A stretch of DNA of 64,000 nt, taken from positions 434,001-498,000 of the forward strand of contig NZ_VTEX01000002.1 in assembly GCF_008180865.1 (NCBI RefSeq), in the 5' to 3' direction. The translations under genes were made by a program, and so were the position numbers. Every line of letters begins with the position of its first letter. The first letter of the stretch is position 1. Under the pieces are notes generated by a model. The model was not told the DNA's origin. It did not search any database and saw only the letters and a program-made list of their open reading frames with translations. Positions 1-8,644 of this stretch are shown one piece after another. This DNA comes from Rossellomorea aquimaris. Lineage in GTDB: Bacteria; Bacillota; Bacilli; Bacillales; Bacillaceae_B.

Positions 1-689
1 TCAAAATCAACAATTCCTATTACTCTTTTATTTTCATCCCAAATCACATTGAGAGGGTTTAAATCTGATTGTACGATGAAATCATATTCATTTGTCATCG
101 AATTTTCTATATGGTGTTCAGCTTCTTCAACATACCTCTGAATCAGGTTTAGATTATCCTTGGAAATAGTAGCTGTGTTACCTTTATTTCGCAATTCCTT
201 AGCAAATTGGGAATAGCCATCCAGATGCGACTTCTTTGGAAATACAGAAGAATTATATAAACTTGAAATATCATGAATTTCTCTTGCCATTTTTCCAAAT
301 TCCTCTGCGATGAATTTATCACAATGCGTTATATGTTGACCTTCAATCCATTCAAATAAGATGAATCGATAAATTTCAGAACCCCATTCAATCGTTGTAA
401 ATGGAACATCATGGGATATAGGTACTAAACGCATGAATGGAATTCCATTATTCACAAGGAAACGGCAAAACGTTGTTTGTTCATATAGAATATCATTTGT
501 AATATCACCAAATACACTGTTTGGAGACCGATTATCCGCAATGAACCTTGCAGAATAAGGGACTCCATCAGCCACAATTTTGTAATGAAGGTCTCTGTTC
601 CAACTATTTGCATGTAATTCCTTTTGAATCTCCAATGATCTGTTTCCGATTGAATAAGGAATTAGAGCTTTTTTAATTAATTTATACAT
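1..689 (-). CDS. Aminoglycoside-phosphotransferase-like kinase, C-terminus outside window
   Basis: This reading frame is open from the ATG at 689 to the left edge, so the C-terminus is missing. An AAGGAG site lies about 10 bases before the start. The late part reads QSDLNPLNVIWDE followed by GIVDF. This matches the catalytic (HxDxxxxN) and metal-binding (D-F/D) loops of the APH/choline-kinase fold, with the usual His replaced by Gln. The family phosphorylates small molecules such as antibiotics, sugars or choline, and the substrate cannot be told here. It follows the P-loop gene by 20 bases and is probably co-transcribed with it. Fold call is good; function is open. Confidence 0.75.
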   Translation of the reverse strand, partial: MYKLIKKALIPYSIGNRSLEIQKELHANSWNRDLHYKIVADGVPYSARFIADNRSPNSVFGDITNDILYEQTTFCRFLVNNGIPFMRLVPISHDVPFTTIEWGSEIYRFILFEWIEGQHITHCDKFIAEEFGKMAREIHDISSLYNSSVFPKKSHLDGYSQFAKELRNKGNTATISKDNLNLIQRYVEEAEHHIENSMTNEYDFIVQSDLNPLNVIWDENKRVIGIVDF

Positions 690-709
690 GTTGTATATTC
701 TCCTTATAT

Positions 710-1237
710 TTAATTCTCAACAACCATTTCCTCCTCACCATCAGGAATTTCAAAACCCTTAAGATAGGAATCTAACAATTCTTCCGTAATCGGGAACGCA
801 TTGGCATCAAAGCGCTTGTTCCTTATTTTAAGGCGTTCACGCAAATCATCAGGAGAAACGTCTAAATAAATCAATTTCCATTTACCACCGGACTTTTCGA
901 TGAGTTGTTTATATCGCTCCCTTCTTGCACGGTCCCAAAAACTGAAGTCAATGACCACCTGTTGTTTATCGTGAATGAGCTTCAATAAGTCATTGCGCAA
1001 TTTACTTTCTGCCTCTTTCTTGTATTCCTCCATCTTTTCCATAGGGAAATCAATCCCGTAACGACCATGAGTCGCCCATATTTCTTCATCAATGGAAAGA
1101 CGCACAAAGCCATTATTCTCAAGTTGCTGTGAGAATGTCGTTTTCCCGGAACCGGCCACTCCACACATCATGACGACTAGTGGTGTGGAAACACTCCGTT
1201 CACGATAAATCATTTCAAAATTAAATTTGTTAAACAT
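710..1237 (-). CDS. P-loop (AAA/zeta-like) small kinase
   Basis: A 175-residue protein with a Walker A motif GVAGSGKTT near residue 30. An SIDEEIW segment follows, then VVIDFSFWDRARRERY, a Walker B-like region with arginines typical of the lid. This layout is that of small AAA_33/zeta-toxin-like or gluconate/CPT-like kinases that phosphorylate small molecules. The length fits a complete single-domain enzyme. It lies just before the APH-like gene on the same strand, so the two kinase-like genes probably form one transcript. The substrate is unknown. Confidence 0.8.
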   Translation of the reverse strand: MFNKFNFEMIYRERSVSTPLVVMMCGVAGSGKTTFSQQLENNGFVRLSIDEEIWATHGRYGIDFPMEKMEEYKKEAESKLRNDLLKLIHDKQQVVIDFSFWDRARRERYKQLIEKSGGKWKLIYLDVSPDDLRERLKIRNKRFDANAFPITEELLDSYLKGFEIPDGEEEMVVEN

Positions 1238-1284
1238 AGGGACCCTCTCCCATTTTTATATAGTAGACCTTGCTCTTCAATCCC

Positions 1285-1989
1285 CTACCCCAAACTTGTC
1301 AGCAAAACCATTATCCCATTCGTCAAACCGTGAATCAAAACTGATGGCCAGATCGAATTGGTACGTTCATACGCTAAAGCAAAAAGGATTCCGCTAAAGA
1401 AATTTAACGGCATAACGTTATATGTCGGGATGTGGATGATGGTAAAGATAAGCGAACTAAGTAATAGAGCTCCATTCAACCCGATTCGAGTACGCAACCA
1501 GCGATATAAGAAACCGCGAAAAAAAATCTCTTCGTATAACGGTGAGATGATCGCCGCAGAGATAAAGGCGATCAGTACCGTAAAGAACGTTGCATTTTGC
1601 TGCATGGCCTCTGTTTTGCTGTTCTCCCACGAATTGCCTATGAAACTGGTCAAAACGACGATGATTACGGCACCAACCAATAAAATGACAGAATAGGTGA
1701 TTATGATTTTCCAATCCTTCACAGCGAATGGTTTGACCCCTACTTCACTCCAGGAAATCTTTTTTGGACGGAGTGCAATCAGATAAACACCTGAAAGGAG
1801 AATAATGGCTATGGTTAACCCCATTAACGTTCCGGCATACAGTTCATTGTCGAGCCACCCAGAATATAGGGGCTTAACCACGAATTTAATACATCCGATC
1901 ACAACTACAAATTCAAGTAACATCAATAATATGAATTCCTTCCAACCCCATGGATCCTGTTCTTTCCAGTTCAATTGACTCTTTTCCAT
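1285..1989 (-). CDS. CPBP family intramembrane metalloprotease
   Basis: A 234-residue polytopic membrane protein with about six to seven hydrophobic segments. It carries the CPBP/Abi (CAAX protease) motif 1 YEEIFFRGFLY around residue 154 and motif 2 with the conserved His in FTIIHIPTYN near 188. The Glu pair and His residues are the expected metal and catalytic ligands. Bacterial members act in bacteriocin self-immunity, prenyl-protein cleavage or signalling; the role here is unknown. It is divergent from a MerR-type gene. The gap holds a promoter for this gene with a 19-bp spacer and a central dyad, which suggests control by that MerR protein. Confidence 0.9.
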   Translation of the reverse strand: MEKSQLNWKEQDPWGWKEFILLMLLEFVVVIGCIKFVVKPLYSGWLDNELYAGTLMGLTIAIILLSGVYLIALRPKKISWSEVGVKPFAVKDWKIIITYSVILLVGAVIIVVLTSFIGNSWENSKTEAMQQNATFFTVLIAFISAAIISPLYEEIFFRGFLYRWLRTRIGLNGALLLSSLIFTIIHIPTYNVMPLNFFSGILFALAYERTNSIWPSVLIHGLTNGIMVLLTSLG

Positions 1990-2011
1990 TCATCTTCCCT
2001 CTTCCTATATA

Positions 2012-2020
2012 TGGTATAAT
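2012..2020 (+). promoter_or_regulatory. Extended -10 (TGGTATAAT) of the merR-like gene
   Basis: TGG directly before TATAAT gives an extended -10 with a perfect hexamer, about 60 bases before the MerR start at 2079. No good -35 is seen, which is usual for extended -10 promoters. The transcript would start near 2027, just before the dyad at 2035-2047, so bound regulator could repress its own gene. Confidence 0.55.
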
Positions 2021-2023
2021 CCA

Positions 2024-2054
2024 ACTATAGGAGATGACGTTACGTCACCTGCAA
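2024..2054 (-). promoter_or_regulatory. MerR-type promoter/operator for the CPBP gene
   Basis: On the minus strand TTGCAG (2049-2054) and TATAGT (2024-2029) are separated by 19 bases. That long spacer is the hallmark of MerR-activated promoters. Inside the spacer lies the 13-bp palindrome TGACGT-T-ACGTCA (2035-2047). The divergent gene encodes a MerR-family protein, so this is its likely operator, activating the protease gene by DNA untwisting. The pairing is inferred from sequence only. Confidence 0.7.
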
Positions 2055-2078
2055 GTATTTTTTTCAGGAGGGAATGGA

Positions 2079-2804
2079 ATGAAAAGACGGACGACCGGGG
2101 AGGTAGCCAAAGAGCGGAATATATCGATTCGCACACTTCGCTATTACGATAAGATTGATCTCCTTACACCAAGTTTCAAGGATGCAAGCGGAAAACGTTA
2201 TTATTCAGAAGATGACTTATTTACATTAGAGAAAATCATTATCCTAAAATCTCTTTCACTCCCCTTGGAGGATATTCGCCATATATTAGATAAACTATCT
2301 TTCAAACAAGTTCTAGTCTCACACTACAATTACCTGCAAGAACAACTCTCGACACTTCAAACAAGCATCTCCCATACGACTTCATTAATTCATATGATGG
2401 ATCTGGAAGAATCTTTACCCTGGGAACGCGTCTCGGAACTGGTCAGCCGTTCACAACACAGCTCAAAGAAGTGGATGGATTATTTCCAAGAAGATGAACA
2501 GGTCCTTTTACAAAAGTCCGTTCCAAACCTCAGTAACAACGACGAAACAACCCAGCAATACATTTCATTAATCCGGAGAATGGAATCGTGCATCAAACAC
2601 AATGTGAAGCCTGAATCAGAAGAAGGCTTTCAAATCGGGACCAGGTTACTGGAACTATCAAATGATATGTTCCAAGGAGATAAAGAGTTGATGGATAAAT
2701 TCTGGAAGGTACGAAAACAGCCTGCAGAGGATACCGGCTTATACCCGATTTCGGATGATGTATTGGAGTTTGCGGAACGTTGTATGGAGTATGTAATGAG
2801 TTAA
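2079..2804 (+). CDS. MerR family transcriptional regulator
   Basis: A 241-residue protein starting at ATG 2079, preceded by CAGGAGGG; the frame is open further upstream but without a better start. Residues 1-70 (TTGEVAKERNISIRTLRYYDKIDLLTP, shortened) form the winged HTH of the MerR family. A predicted coiled coil follows at about residues 75-110, and an alpha-helical C-terminal domain of the TipAS or small-molecule-binding type comes after. Such proteins sense a ligand through the C-terminal part and act on promoters with long spacers. The divergent CPBP protease promoter has exactly that form. The ligand is unknown. Confidence 0.9.
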   Translation: MKRRTTGEVAKERNISIRTLRYYDKIDLLTPSFKDASGKRYYSEDDLFTLEKIIILKSLSLPLEDIRHILDKLSFKQVLVSHYNYLQEQLSTLQTSISHTTSLIHMMDLEESLPWERVSELVSRSQHSSKKWMDYFQEDEQVLLQKSVPNLSNNDETTQQYISLIRRMESCIKHNVKPESEEGFQIGTRLLELSNDMFQGDKELMDKFWKVRKQPAEDTGLYPISDDVLEFAERCMEYVMS

Positions 2805-2808
2805 GGTG

Positions 2809-2852
2809 AGGGAGTGTGCTTCGAACAAGGCCACTCCCTTATATCCTTTTCT
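2809..2852 (+). terminator. Terminator after the MerR gene
   Basis: AGGGAGTG (2809-2816) pairs with CACTCCCT (2832-2839), followed by a T-rich tract. It overlaps the stop of the convergent membrane-protein gene. Confidence 0.5.
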
Positions 2853-3177
2853 TTATATTTATAAAAATGATATAGACAAAAAAACTTACGATATAAATTC
2901 CTGATAACAAACATAAATATGAAATCGGGTTTGTCTGTAAGGCTATTAATAAGACATCAATTGCGTAGATATCACTGCAATATTGAACATCTTGTGGTGT
3001 GAAAATGAATTCAGGCTTACATTCTGATTGCGGTAAGTAAGCGATTTTACTTGAGATAAAAAAAAGAATAAACATATGAGACAAGAAATATCGGGAAACT
3101 AATAATAAATAAAATCCAACGCTTTTTAATTTGACTCCCCCCTTTGTTGCAGCCACAAAACCAGCAACCCTTTCCAT
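2839..3177 (-). CDS. Hypothetical small membrane protein
   Basis: A 112-residue protein with two hydrophobic segments (about residues 20-43 and 82-106), a middle loop with two Cys (SECKP, VQYCSD), and a basic NIKKRI tail. No family was recognised. The listed ATG has no clear ribosome site. A GGGGGGAG tract lies inside the frame at residues 12-15 but is not followed by a normal start codon, so the N-terminus is uncertain. A 35-base stretch upstream (3290-3324) recurs before the small lipoprotein at 36.1-36.3 kb. It could be a decayed gene. Confidence 0.45.
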   Translation of the reverse strand: MERVAGFVAATKGGVKLKSVGFYLLLVSRYFLSHMFILFFISSKIAYLPQSECKPEFIFTPQDVQYCSDIYAIDVLLIALQTNPISYLCLLSGIYIVSFFVYIIFINIKKRI

Positions 3178-3289
3178 TAAAGGATGTAAGAAAATACCAA
3201 GAAATAGATTTCCAGATCAACTCGGTTTATTAATAGCTTATTAGTTTTGTTTGAATTCTATCTCCTCAATTTTCATATGACTAACTTAA

Positions 3290-3324
3290 TACCAATTATT
3301 TCAAAGTGAAGCGTCTTACTCAAG
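3290..3324. repeat. Repeat DR-B, copy 1
   Basis: TACCAATTATTTCAAA followed by a less conserved part and TTACTCAAG. It matches 36375-36409 over 35 bases with a few differences. In both places it lies upstream of a small minus-strand membrane or lipoprotein gene. It may be a shared leader or the remains of a duplicated gene end. Confidence 0.5.
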
Positions 3325-3472
3325 ATACTTTTTTTTAAAAAAGGCCCCTGTCTCCGGTGTCCCATTAACGTTTAGATTAAAAATTTCTATCAATTTCTTT
3401 ACATAGGTTTCATGTACAGGAAAATGTGTTAAAGTCCTCCATATTCTTCTATATAAAAAGGTGTGTGAGGCA

Positions 3473-4570
3473 ATGAAAAAGTTATCTCTGCTATTTGCAG
3501 CTGGGTTACTTATTTTAGGAGGTTGTGCTGATCCTTCGACCACAGAGGAGAGTAAGGAGAAAGCACCGTCTTCCAATCAGAACGAATCCAAAAAGGAAAA
3601 AACGGAAAACGAAAAACCAGAGAAAGACGCACAGCCCTTCAAGCCGCTGGAACCGTCTGAAGATGCTGTTTCCCTGGATAAAACCCTATCAGAAAAGGAA
3701 CAGCAGAACATCCCTGAAATGCAGGCGGCGCTGGTCGGAAACCCCGAGCGTACGGTTCCTGTCGGTGAGACACTTGCCGACGGAGTGAAAGACCCATCTG
3801 ACGGACCATTGAAGGATCATCGGTTAGTTGCCTATTACGGAACGCCCGATTCTGAAAATATGGGGATTCTGGGAGAGATGGAGCCTGAGGAGTACATGAA
3901 GAAACTGAAGGAACAGACGCAAGCCTATTCTGACGCTGACCCCGACCGTCCTGCGGTTCCGACGATCGAGTTGATTACGACAATGGCCCAGAGTGAGCCT
4001 GGCCCTGATGGAGATTATGTGCGCATGACGTCAGAGGAGAATATTAAAAGGTATGTGGAGCTTGCGGAGAAGCATGATGCACTGGTACTGCTCGATATTC
4101 AGCTCGGGACAGACACGGTCATGGAGCAGGTGAAAATGGTCGAGAAGTGGCTTAAGCATCCGCATGTTCACCTGGCGATCGATACGGAATTCCACGTAGC
4201 TGAGGGGGAGAAACCCGGAGAAGATCTCGGACAAGTGGATGGTAAGGAAATCCAGAAGGCTGTCGAGTATGTCTCAGAGCTCACAGAAAAGAATGACCTT
4301 CCGGATAAATTCGTCCTCGTCCACCAATTTACCGGTGCCGTATTGACGAATAAAGAGGCAATCCAACCGACAGACAACGTCGAAGTCGCCATAAACTTTG
4401 ACGGCTGGGGAGCATCCGCGGACAAGCAGGCTTTGTACGGAAAATACATACGTAATGAACCGAATCAGTATGGGGCATTCAAGATCTTTTATGATAAGGA
4501 TGTGCCAGTCTTGGAGCCGGAAGATGTGTTGAAAATGGAACCTAGTCCTGCGATTATTAACTATCAATGA
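3473..4570 (+). CDS. Hypothetical lipoprotein
   Basis: The start at 3473 (MKKLSLLFAAG) is preferred over the in-frame ATG at 3461, because the ribosome site GTGTGAGG sits just before it and a normal signal peptide follows. The lipobox LILGGC is followed by an acidic, Lys/Glu/Ser-rich linker (residues 20-55). The roughly 300-residue outer domain contains VAYYGTP, IELITTMAQSEPG, LVLLDIQLG and VHLAIDTEFHV. These look like successive strands of an alpha/beta barrel with acidic strand ends, as in glycosidase-like folds, but no family could be named. It is alone between terminators. Anchored outside the membrane; function unknown. Confidence 0.8.
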   Translation: MKKLSLLFAAGLLILGGCADPSTTEESKEKAPSSNQNESKKEKTENEKPEKDAQPFKPLEPSEDAVSLDKTLSEKEQQNIPEMQAALVGNPERTVPVGETLADGVKDPSDGPLKDHRLVAYYGTPDSENMGILGEMEPEEYMKKLKEQTQAYSDADPDRPAVPTIELITTMAQSEPGPDGDYVRMTSEENIKRYVELAEKHDALVLLDIQLGTDTVMEQVKMVEKWLKHPHVHLAIDTEFHVAEGEKPGEDLGQVDGKEIQKAVEYVSELTEKNDLPDKFVLVHQFTGAVLTNKEAIQPTDNVEVAINFDGWGASADKQALYGKYIRNEPNQYGAFKIFYDKDVPVLEPEDVLKMEPSPAIINYQ

Positions 4571-4628
4571 TGCGAATAAAGCACAGGAACGACTCTCAAG
4601 GATGAACCTAAATCCAAAGCTCAGACTG

Positions 4629-4659
4629 AAAGCCGGTAATCGATATGATTACCGGCTTT
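4629..4659. terminator. Terminator between convergent genes
   Basis: AAAGCCGGTAAT (4629-4640) pairs perfectly with ATTACCGGCTTT (4648-4659). It lies between the lipoprotein gene and the convergent racemase-family gene and can serve both strands. Confidence 0.75.
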
Positions 4660-4762
4660 CTATTGAAGTATCAATACACCCTAATACGCTTAAATGGAAG
4701 ACCAACCCCCGATGGGTTAAAGAGCAAACGGACACCGGATCATCCACAAACCTTTACTTAAC

Positions 4763-5770
4763 TCAATCCACCATAAAGCCATGCTTAAACGGATCATTAG
4801 AATCAATTAAGATATTATTGAACCCTGTTATGAAGGCTGATCCCTTCACTTCCGTTAAATATGCTTCTTTTTCTCCGAGAGCTACTTTTTCAATCGCTTT
4901 CCCGTAGAACTTTCCGCCTACAAACCCTTCACAGACGATTTCCTGCCCGACTTCCAGTTCTCCTCTCCCAATCATTCTTGATACCATTGCTGTTGTCCCA
5001 GTGCCACCTGGTGAACGGTCAGCTTGATTTTCACTAAAGACGTGAACATTTTTATAGGTTGCTTCTGGAATGGTAGGTTTTCCAAAGAACGTTACGATAT
5101 CGATATGATTGATATATGGTTTCGTTGGATGTTGGACCTTTACCACTTTATTTACTTCTTCCTTAATGATTTTAGCCATTGCTTTTAATTTCGATCCATT
5201 GGACACATGAATTGTCTCTCCTAATTGGTCAATATCTACCCAGGCAAAATAGTTGCCACCGAAACTGATATCTACTTTGATCTCACCAAGTTCTCCTGCG
5301 TTTATGACAACATCCTGCTTTTCAAGGAAGCCTGGAACATTTTTAAAAGTTACGGAAGTGACTCGATTGTTCTCAACCTTCACACGCGGATAAACCAGAC
5401 CGGCAGGGGTTTCAAGAACAAGTTCTGTCTCATCACCTTTCACTTCTACGAGTCCCGTTTCCACAATTGCCGTTGCCACTCCGATTGTTGCATGACCACA
5501 CATATTCAAGAAGTTCGCGTTATCCATGTAAATAACGCCAAAGTCCACTCCTTCTTGTAATGGAGGCAGTAATACTGCCCCGAACATATCACGGTGACCC
5601 CTTGGCTCTTGAATCAGTGAGTTCCTGAACCATTGGTAGTGCTCAACCATATAATCCCGTTGTTCTGCCACTGTATTCCCTTTTAGCTTTAATAACCCCC
5701 CATTAATGACCCTTGTAGGTTCTCCGTATGTGTGGGTATCAATCACTTGAACGACATTTGTAAAATTCAT
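4763..5770 (-). CDS. Proline racemase family protein (hydroxyproline-type enzyme)
   Basis: A 335-residue protein of usual family length. The first active-site Cys is present in NMCGHATIG (about residue 90). The second position, in DRSPGGTGTT (about 255), is Gly. Racemases and 4-hydroxyproline epimerases have Cys there, and trans-3-hydroxyproline dehydratases have Thr. A two-base racemase mechanism is therefore unlikely; a dehydratase or other lyase-type reaction on a proline derivative is more plausible. It is last in an operon with a GntR regulator and a TRAP transporter, which points to uptake and use of an imino acid. Confidence 0.85.
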   Translation of the reverse strand: MNFTNVVQVIDTHTYGEPTRVINGGLLKLKGNTVAEQRDYMVEHYQWFRNSLIQEPRGHRDMFGAVLLPPLQEGVDFGVIYMDNANFLNMCGHATIGVATAIVETGLVEVKGDETELVLETPAGLVYPRVKVENNRVTSVTFKNVPGFLEKQDVVINAGELGEIKVDISFGGNYFAWVDIDQLGETIHVSNGSKLKAMAKIIKEEVNKVVKVQHPTKPYINHIDIVTFFGKPTIPEATYKNVHVFSENQADRSPGGTGTTAMVSRMIGRGELEVGQEIVCEGFVGGKFYGKAIEKVALGEKEAYLTEVKGSAFITGFNNILIDSNDPFKHGFMVD

Positions 5771-5798
5771 TTAGCATTCTCCTTTTTATTAGAAATGA

Positions 5799-7076
5799 TT
5801 AAATCATTAATCTTGGAATATATAACATTACATCGGGGAAGAAAATCATTCCGATTAAAGCTATAAATAGAACGAGTATAAACCAGACATTGTACCTGCT
5901 TACTTGAAGCATACTGACCTTTGCTATTGCGGTTGTTATGTAAAGCCCGCTGGCAACAGGAGGTGTTTGCTGTCCGATTGCCCAAACGATGATGACCACC
6001 ATCGCAAATTGCATAGGATCAATGGATGTTGCCTGAACCAAAGGTAAGAACAGGGGCACAATGACAAGGACCATGACCGTTCCATCAAATATGAATCCAC
6101 CAATGAATAAAATCAGACTGGCAATTAACATCAACATGATCGTGTTATCTGTGAATCCCATAATCGGTTCCAGCATCATTCGCCCGATTCCAAGAGATGA
6201 AAATGAAAATCCGAGTATCTTGGCTGTCGCTACAATCAGCATCACCAGTGCCGTATTGACGACACTTTCATTTAAAGCTTTAATAAAGCTTGACCATGTT
6301 AATTGTTTATAAATTAATCCTGCAATAATTCCACATAGTACAGCGATAGCAGCCGACTCAGTGGGAGTTGCGAATCCCGTTAAGATGCCACCCATTATAG
6401 CCACAGGGACGAGTAATGCAGGTAGGGCACTTATAAAGGTTTTAAACACTAGATTCCAGGAAAACGGATTTTCTTTAAAATCATACTTCTTCTTGGTAGA
6501 AATAATATAGACGACAATCATGTAACCTATGGCAATCGCAATGCCAATAGGAACGCCTGTTAAAAACAAGCTCGCAACGGATAATCCAGAGATAGAGCCG
6601 TACAGAATCATTGGTACACTAGGAGGAATAATAATGCCAAGTGATGATCCTGCAGAGGTTACCGCTGCGGCGAAACTTGGTGAATACCCCTTTTCTTTCA
6701 TGGCTGGGATCATGATCTGTCCTACTGCAGCACTCGCTCCAGCTGCAGTTCCCGTTATTGCTCCGAAGAAGACCGACGCCACAACATTGACCATTCCTAA
6801 ACCGCCTCTTACCATTCCAATAATGGCGAGAGCAAAATTAATTAACCTCACCGATATTCCACCGTGATTCATTAATGCCCCGGCCAACATAAATAAGGGA
6901 ATGGCCAAAAGCGGGAAGCTATTTGTACCTAAATAAAGTTGTTGAATAATCAATTCTAACGTGATGTCCGAGTAATACATAATGAAGATTACAGCTGTTA
7001 GACCAAGTGTGAATGCAATTGGAACACCTATAGCAAGAAAAAGGAGAATTAACAGTAACATTAAGAGTGGGAGCAT
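5799..7076 (-). CDS. TRAP transporter large permease (DctM type)
   Basis: A 425-residue protein with about 11-12 membrane segments, typical of DctM. Features include GVPIAFTLGL at the N-terminus, GAITGTAAGASAAVGQIMIPAM, SLGIIIPPSVPMILYG and TPTESAAIAVL, all characteristic of this subunit. It is the Na+-coupled channel of a tripartite TRAP importer. Its start lies inside the end of the dctQ-like gene (16-base overlap), so translation is probably coupled. It works with the DctQ and DctP proteins encoded just upstream. The substrate is probably the proline-type compound handled by the downstream enzyme. Confidence 0.93.
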   Translation of the reverse strand: MLPLLMLLLILLFLAIGVPIAFTLGLTAVIFIMYYSDITLELIIQQLYLGTNSFPLLAIPLFMLAGALMNHGGISVRLINFALAIIGMVRGGLGMVNVVASVFFGAITGTAAGASAAVGQIMIPAMKEKGYSPSFAAAVTSAGSSLGIIIPPSVPMILYGSISGLSVASLFLTGVPIGIAIAIGYMIVVYIISTKKKYDFKENPFSWNLVFKTFISALPALLVPVAIMGGILTGFATPTESAAIAVLCGIIAGLIYKQLTWSSFIKALNESVVNTALVMLIVATAKILGFSFSSLGIGRMMLEPIMGFTDNTIMLMLIASLILFIGGFIFDGTVMVLVIVPLFLPLVQATSIDPMQFAMVVIIVWAIGQQTPPVASGLYITTAIAKVSMLQVSRYNVWFILVLFIALIGMIFFPDVMLYIPRLMI

Positions 7077-7573
7077 TCTTCACCCTCCTCTTTACCTGTT
7101 GTTGGGCTTGAAATTTCTTTAATATGGAAGATTATTTGAATCACAAAATCACATAACATGAGAAGAAAACTAATCCAAATAATACAATAAGGTAGCCCCA
7201 TAGGAAGACCGGATACCGGCATTTTTATATTTCCAGCCTTTTGAATAAAGGTCCATCCCCAGTAACAAGTAATGAATAGAAACCAGATGACAAATCCTTT
7301 AGAAATGATCAAGAGATAGGGCTTGATTTTTTCAGGGATTTTACTTTCCAGGAAATCCATTTTCAAGTGATTTCCCTCAATTGTGCATTGATACGCTCCA
7401 AAAAAAGTAATCCAAATCATTGTGATCAATGATAATTCTTCCGGCCAGGATAAAGGATAATTAAAAAACTTTCTCGTTAAGACCTGTATTAGCAAGATTA
7501 AAAACATGAAAAACATGACCAGAATGTTTATGCTTTTAACAGAAAGATGTATATAGTGGCGTACTTTCTTCAT
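7061..7573 (-). CDS. TRAP transporter small permease (DctQ type)
   Basis: A 170-residue protein with four hydrophobic segments, the usual DctQ size. PLSWPEELSLITMIWITFFGAY near residue 40 (shortened) is the conserved WxEE-type region of small TRAP permeases. The C-terminal GKEEGEECSHS is polar and cytoplasmic. It bridges the binding protein and the large permease. It sits 14 bases after the binding-protein gene and overlaps the dctM-like gene. Confidence 0.9.
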   Translation of the reverse strand: MKKVRHYIHLSVKSINILVMFFMFLILLIQVLTRKFFNYPLSWPEELSLITMIWITFFGAYQCTIEGNHLKMDFLESKIPEKIKPYLLIISKGFVIWFLFITCYWGWTFIQKAGNIKMPVSGLPMGLPYCIIWISFLLMLCDFVIQIIFHIKEISSPTTGKEEGEECSHS

Positions 7574-7587
7574 GTAACACCAACCCT

Positions 7588-8610
7588 TTACTGTGTCTTA
7601 GTAATATCATCTATAAGTTCTTTTGAATTTCCGCCAATCTCTTTTGATACTTGATCCCATACTGGTTTGGTAGCTTCCTGGAATGGTTTGACGTCTTCAA
7701 TCACTGTTACTTCCATCCCTTTCTCTTCTAACCCTTTTACCATTTCCTCGTCTTGTTCTTGGTTCATTTTACGATTCAAATCTCTACCTTCACCAGCAGC
7801 TTCGAGTATGATGTCTTGTTGATCTTTTGTTAGTGAATCCCATTTAGAAGAATTGATAAATAGTGTCGCCGGGGAATAAACGTGATTAGAAATCGTTAAA
7901 TATTTCTGAACGTCATAGAAAGAGGAGCTGTTCACAACGGATAAAGGATTTTCTTGACCATCGATGGATCCTTGTTGTAAAGCTGTAAATACTTCAGACC
8001 ATGCCATCGGTAAAGGACTCGACCCCAACGCTTTAAATGTTTCAAGTCTGACATCGCTTTCAGGTACCCTAATCTTCAATCCTTTGAAATCATCAATTTC
8101 TGATATTGGTCGGACATTATTGGTGATCTGTCTAAAGCCATCTTCCCAATAAGCTAAAAAGGTTAAATTGTGCTCGCTTAACTTTTCTCCTACCTCATCT
8201 CCAACAGGTCCATCTAATACTTCCCATGCTTGTTCTCGACTACTGAAAATGTAGGGCAATGAGAACAGATCCAGATATGGATTCATTTGAGATAGTGGTG
8301 TAGATGAAATACCTAAATCGATTGTTCCTATTTTCACACCTTCTTGTATCTCTCTACCGGATGCTGCAAGAGACCCATTTCCATGAACCTCTACTTTCAC
8401 TTCCCCATTCGTTTTTTCCTCTACTATCTCTTTGAATTTCGTAGCGCCATGTCCCCAAGGGTGGTCCTCTGGTAATTCATAAGCAAAGCTTAAAGTGATT
8501 GGCTTATCTTCTCCCGCCTTTCCAGCTTCATTGCTGCATGCCGACAACAAAATAGCCATTGTGAACAGAATAGAAACCATCCATCTTAACTCCAATTTTT
8601 TTCTTATCAT
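7588..8610 (-). CDS. TRAP substrate-binding lipoprotein (DctP type)
   Basis: A 340-residue protein with a signal peptide and lipobox ILLSAC (Cys near 25). The mature part has PEDHPWGHGATKFKEIVEEK, LKIRVPES and MAWSEVFTALQQGSIDGQEN. The last is the TRAP-binding-protein motif whose Arg/Asn region contacts the carboxylate of the ligand. It delivers the ligand to the DctQM permease. It is the second gene of the operon, 34 bases after the GntR gene. By context the ligand is an imino acid such as a hydroxyproline. Confidence 0.92.
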   Translation of the reverse strand: MIRKKLELRWMVSILFTMAILLSACSNEAGKAGEDKPITLSFAYELPEDHPWGHGATKFKEIVEEKTNGEVKVEVHGNGSLAASGREIQEGVKIGTIDLGISSTPLSQMNPYLDLFSLPYIFSSREQAWEVLDGPVGDEVGEKLSEHNLTFLAYWEDGFRQITNNVRPISEIDDFKGLKIRVPESDVRLETFKALGSSPLPMAWSEVFTALQQGSIDGQENPLSVVNSSSFYDVQKYLTISNHVYSPATLFINSSKWDSLTKDQQDIILEAAGEGRDLNRKMNQEQDEEMVKGLEEKGMEVTVIEDVKPFQEATKPVWDQVSKEIGGNSKELIDDITKTQ

Positions 8611-8644
8611 AGAAACACACTCCTTTTTCGTGGATTACACTTGA

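Noticed and set aside
3316-3576. Minus-strand frame overlapping the lipoprotein start, ending GTPETGAFFKKKYLE
   Set aside because: It overlaps the signal peptide of the well-supported lipoprotein gene and has no ribosome site; at most its 3' part is an old gene tail.
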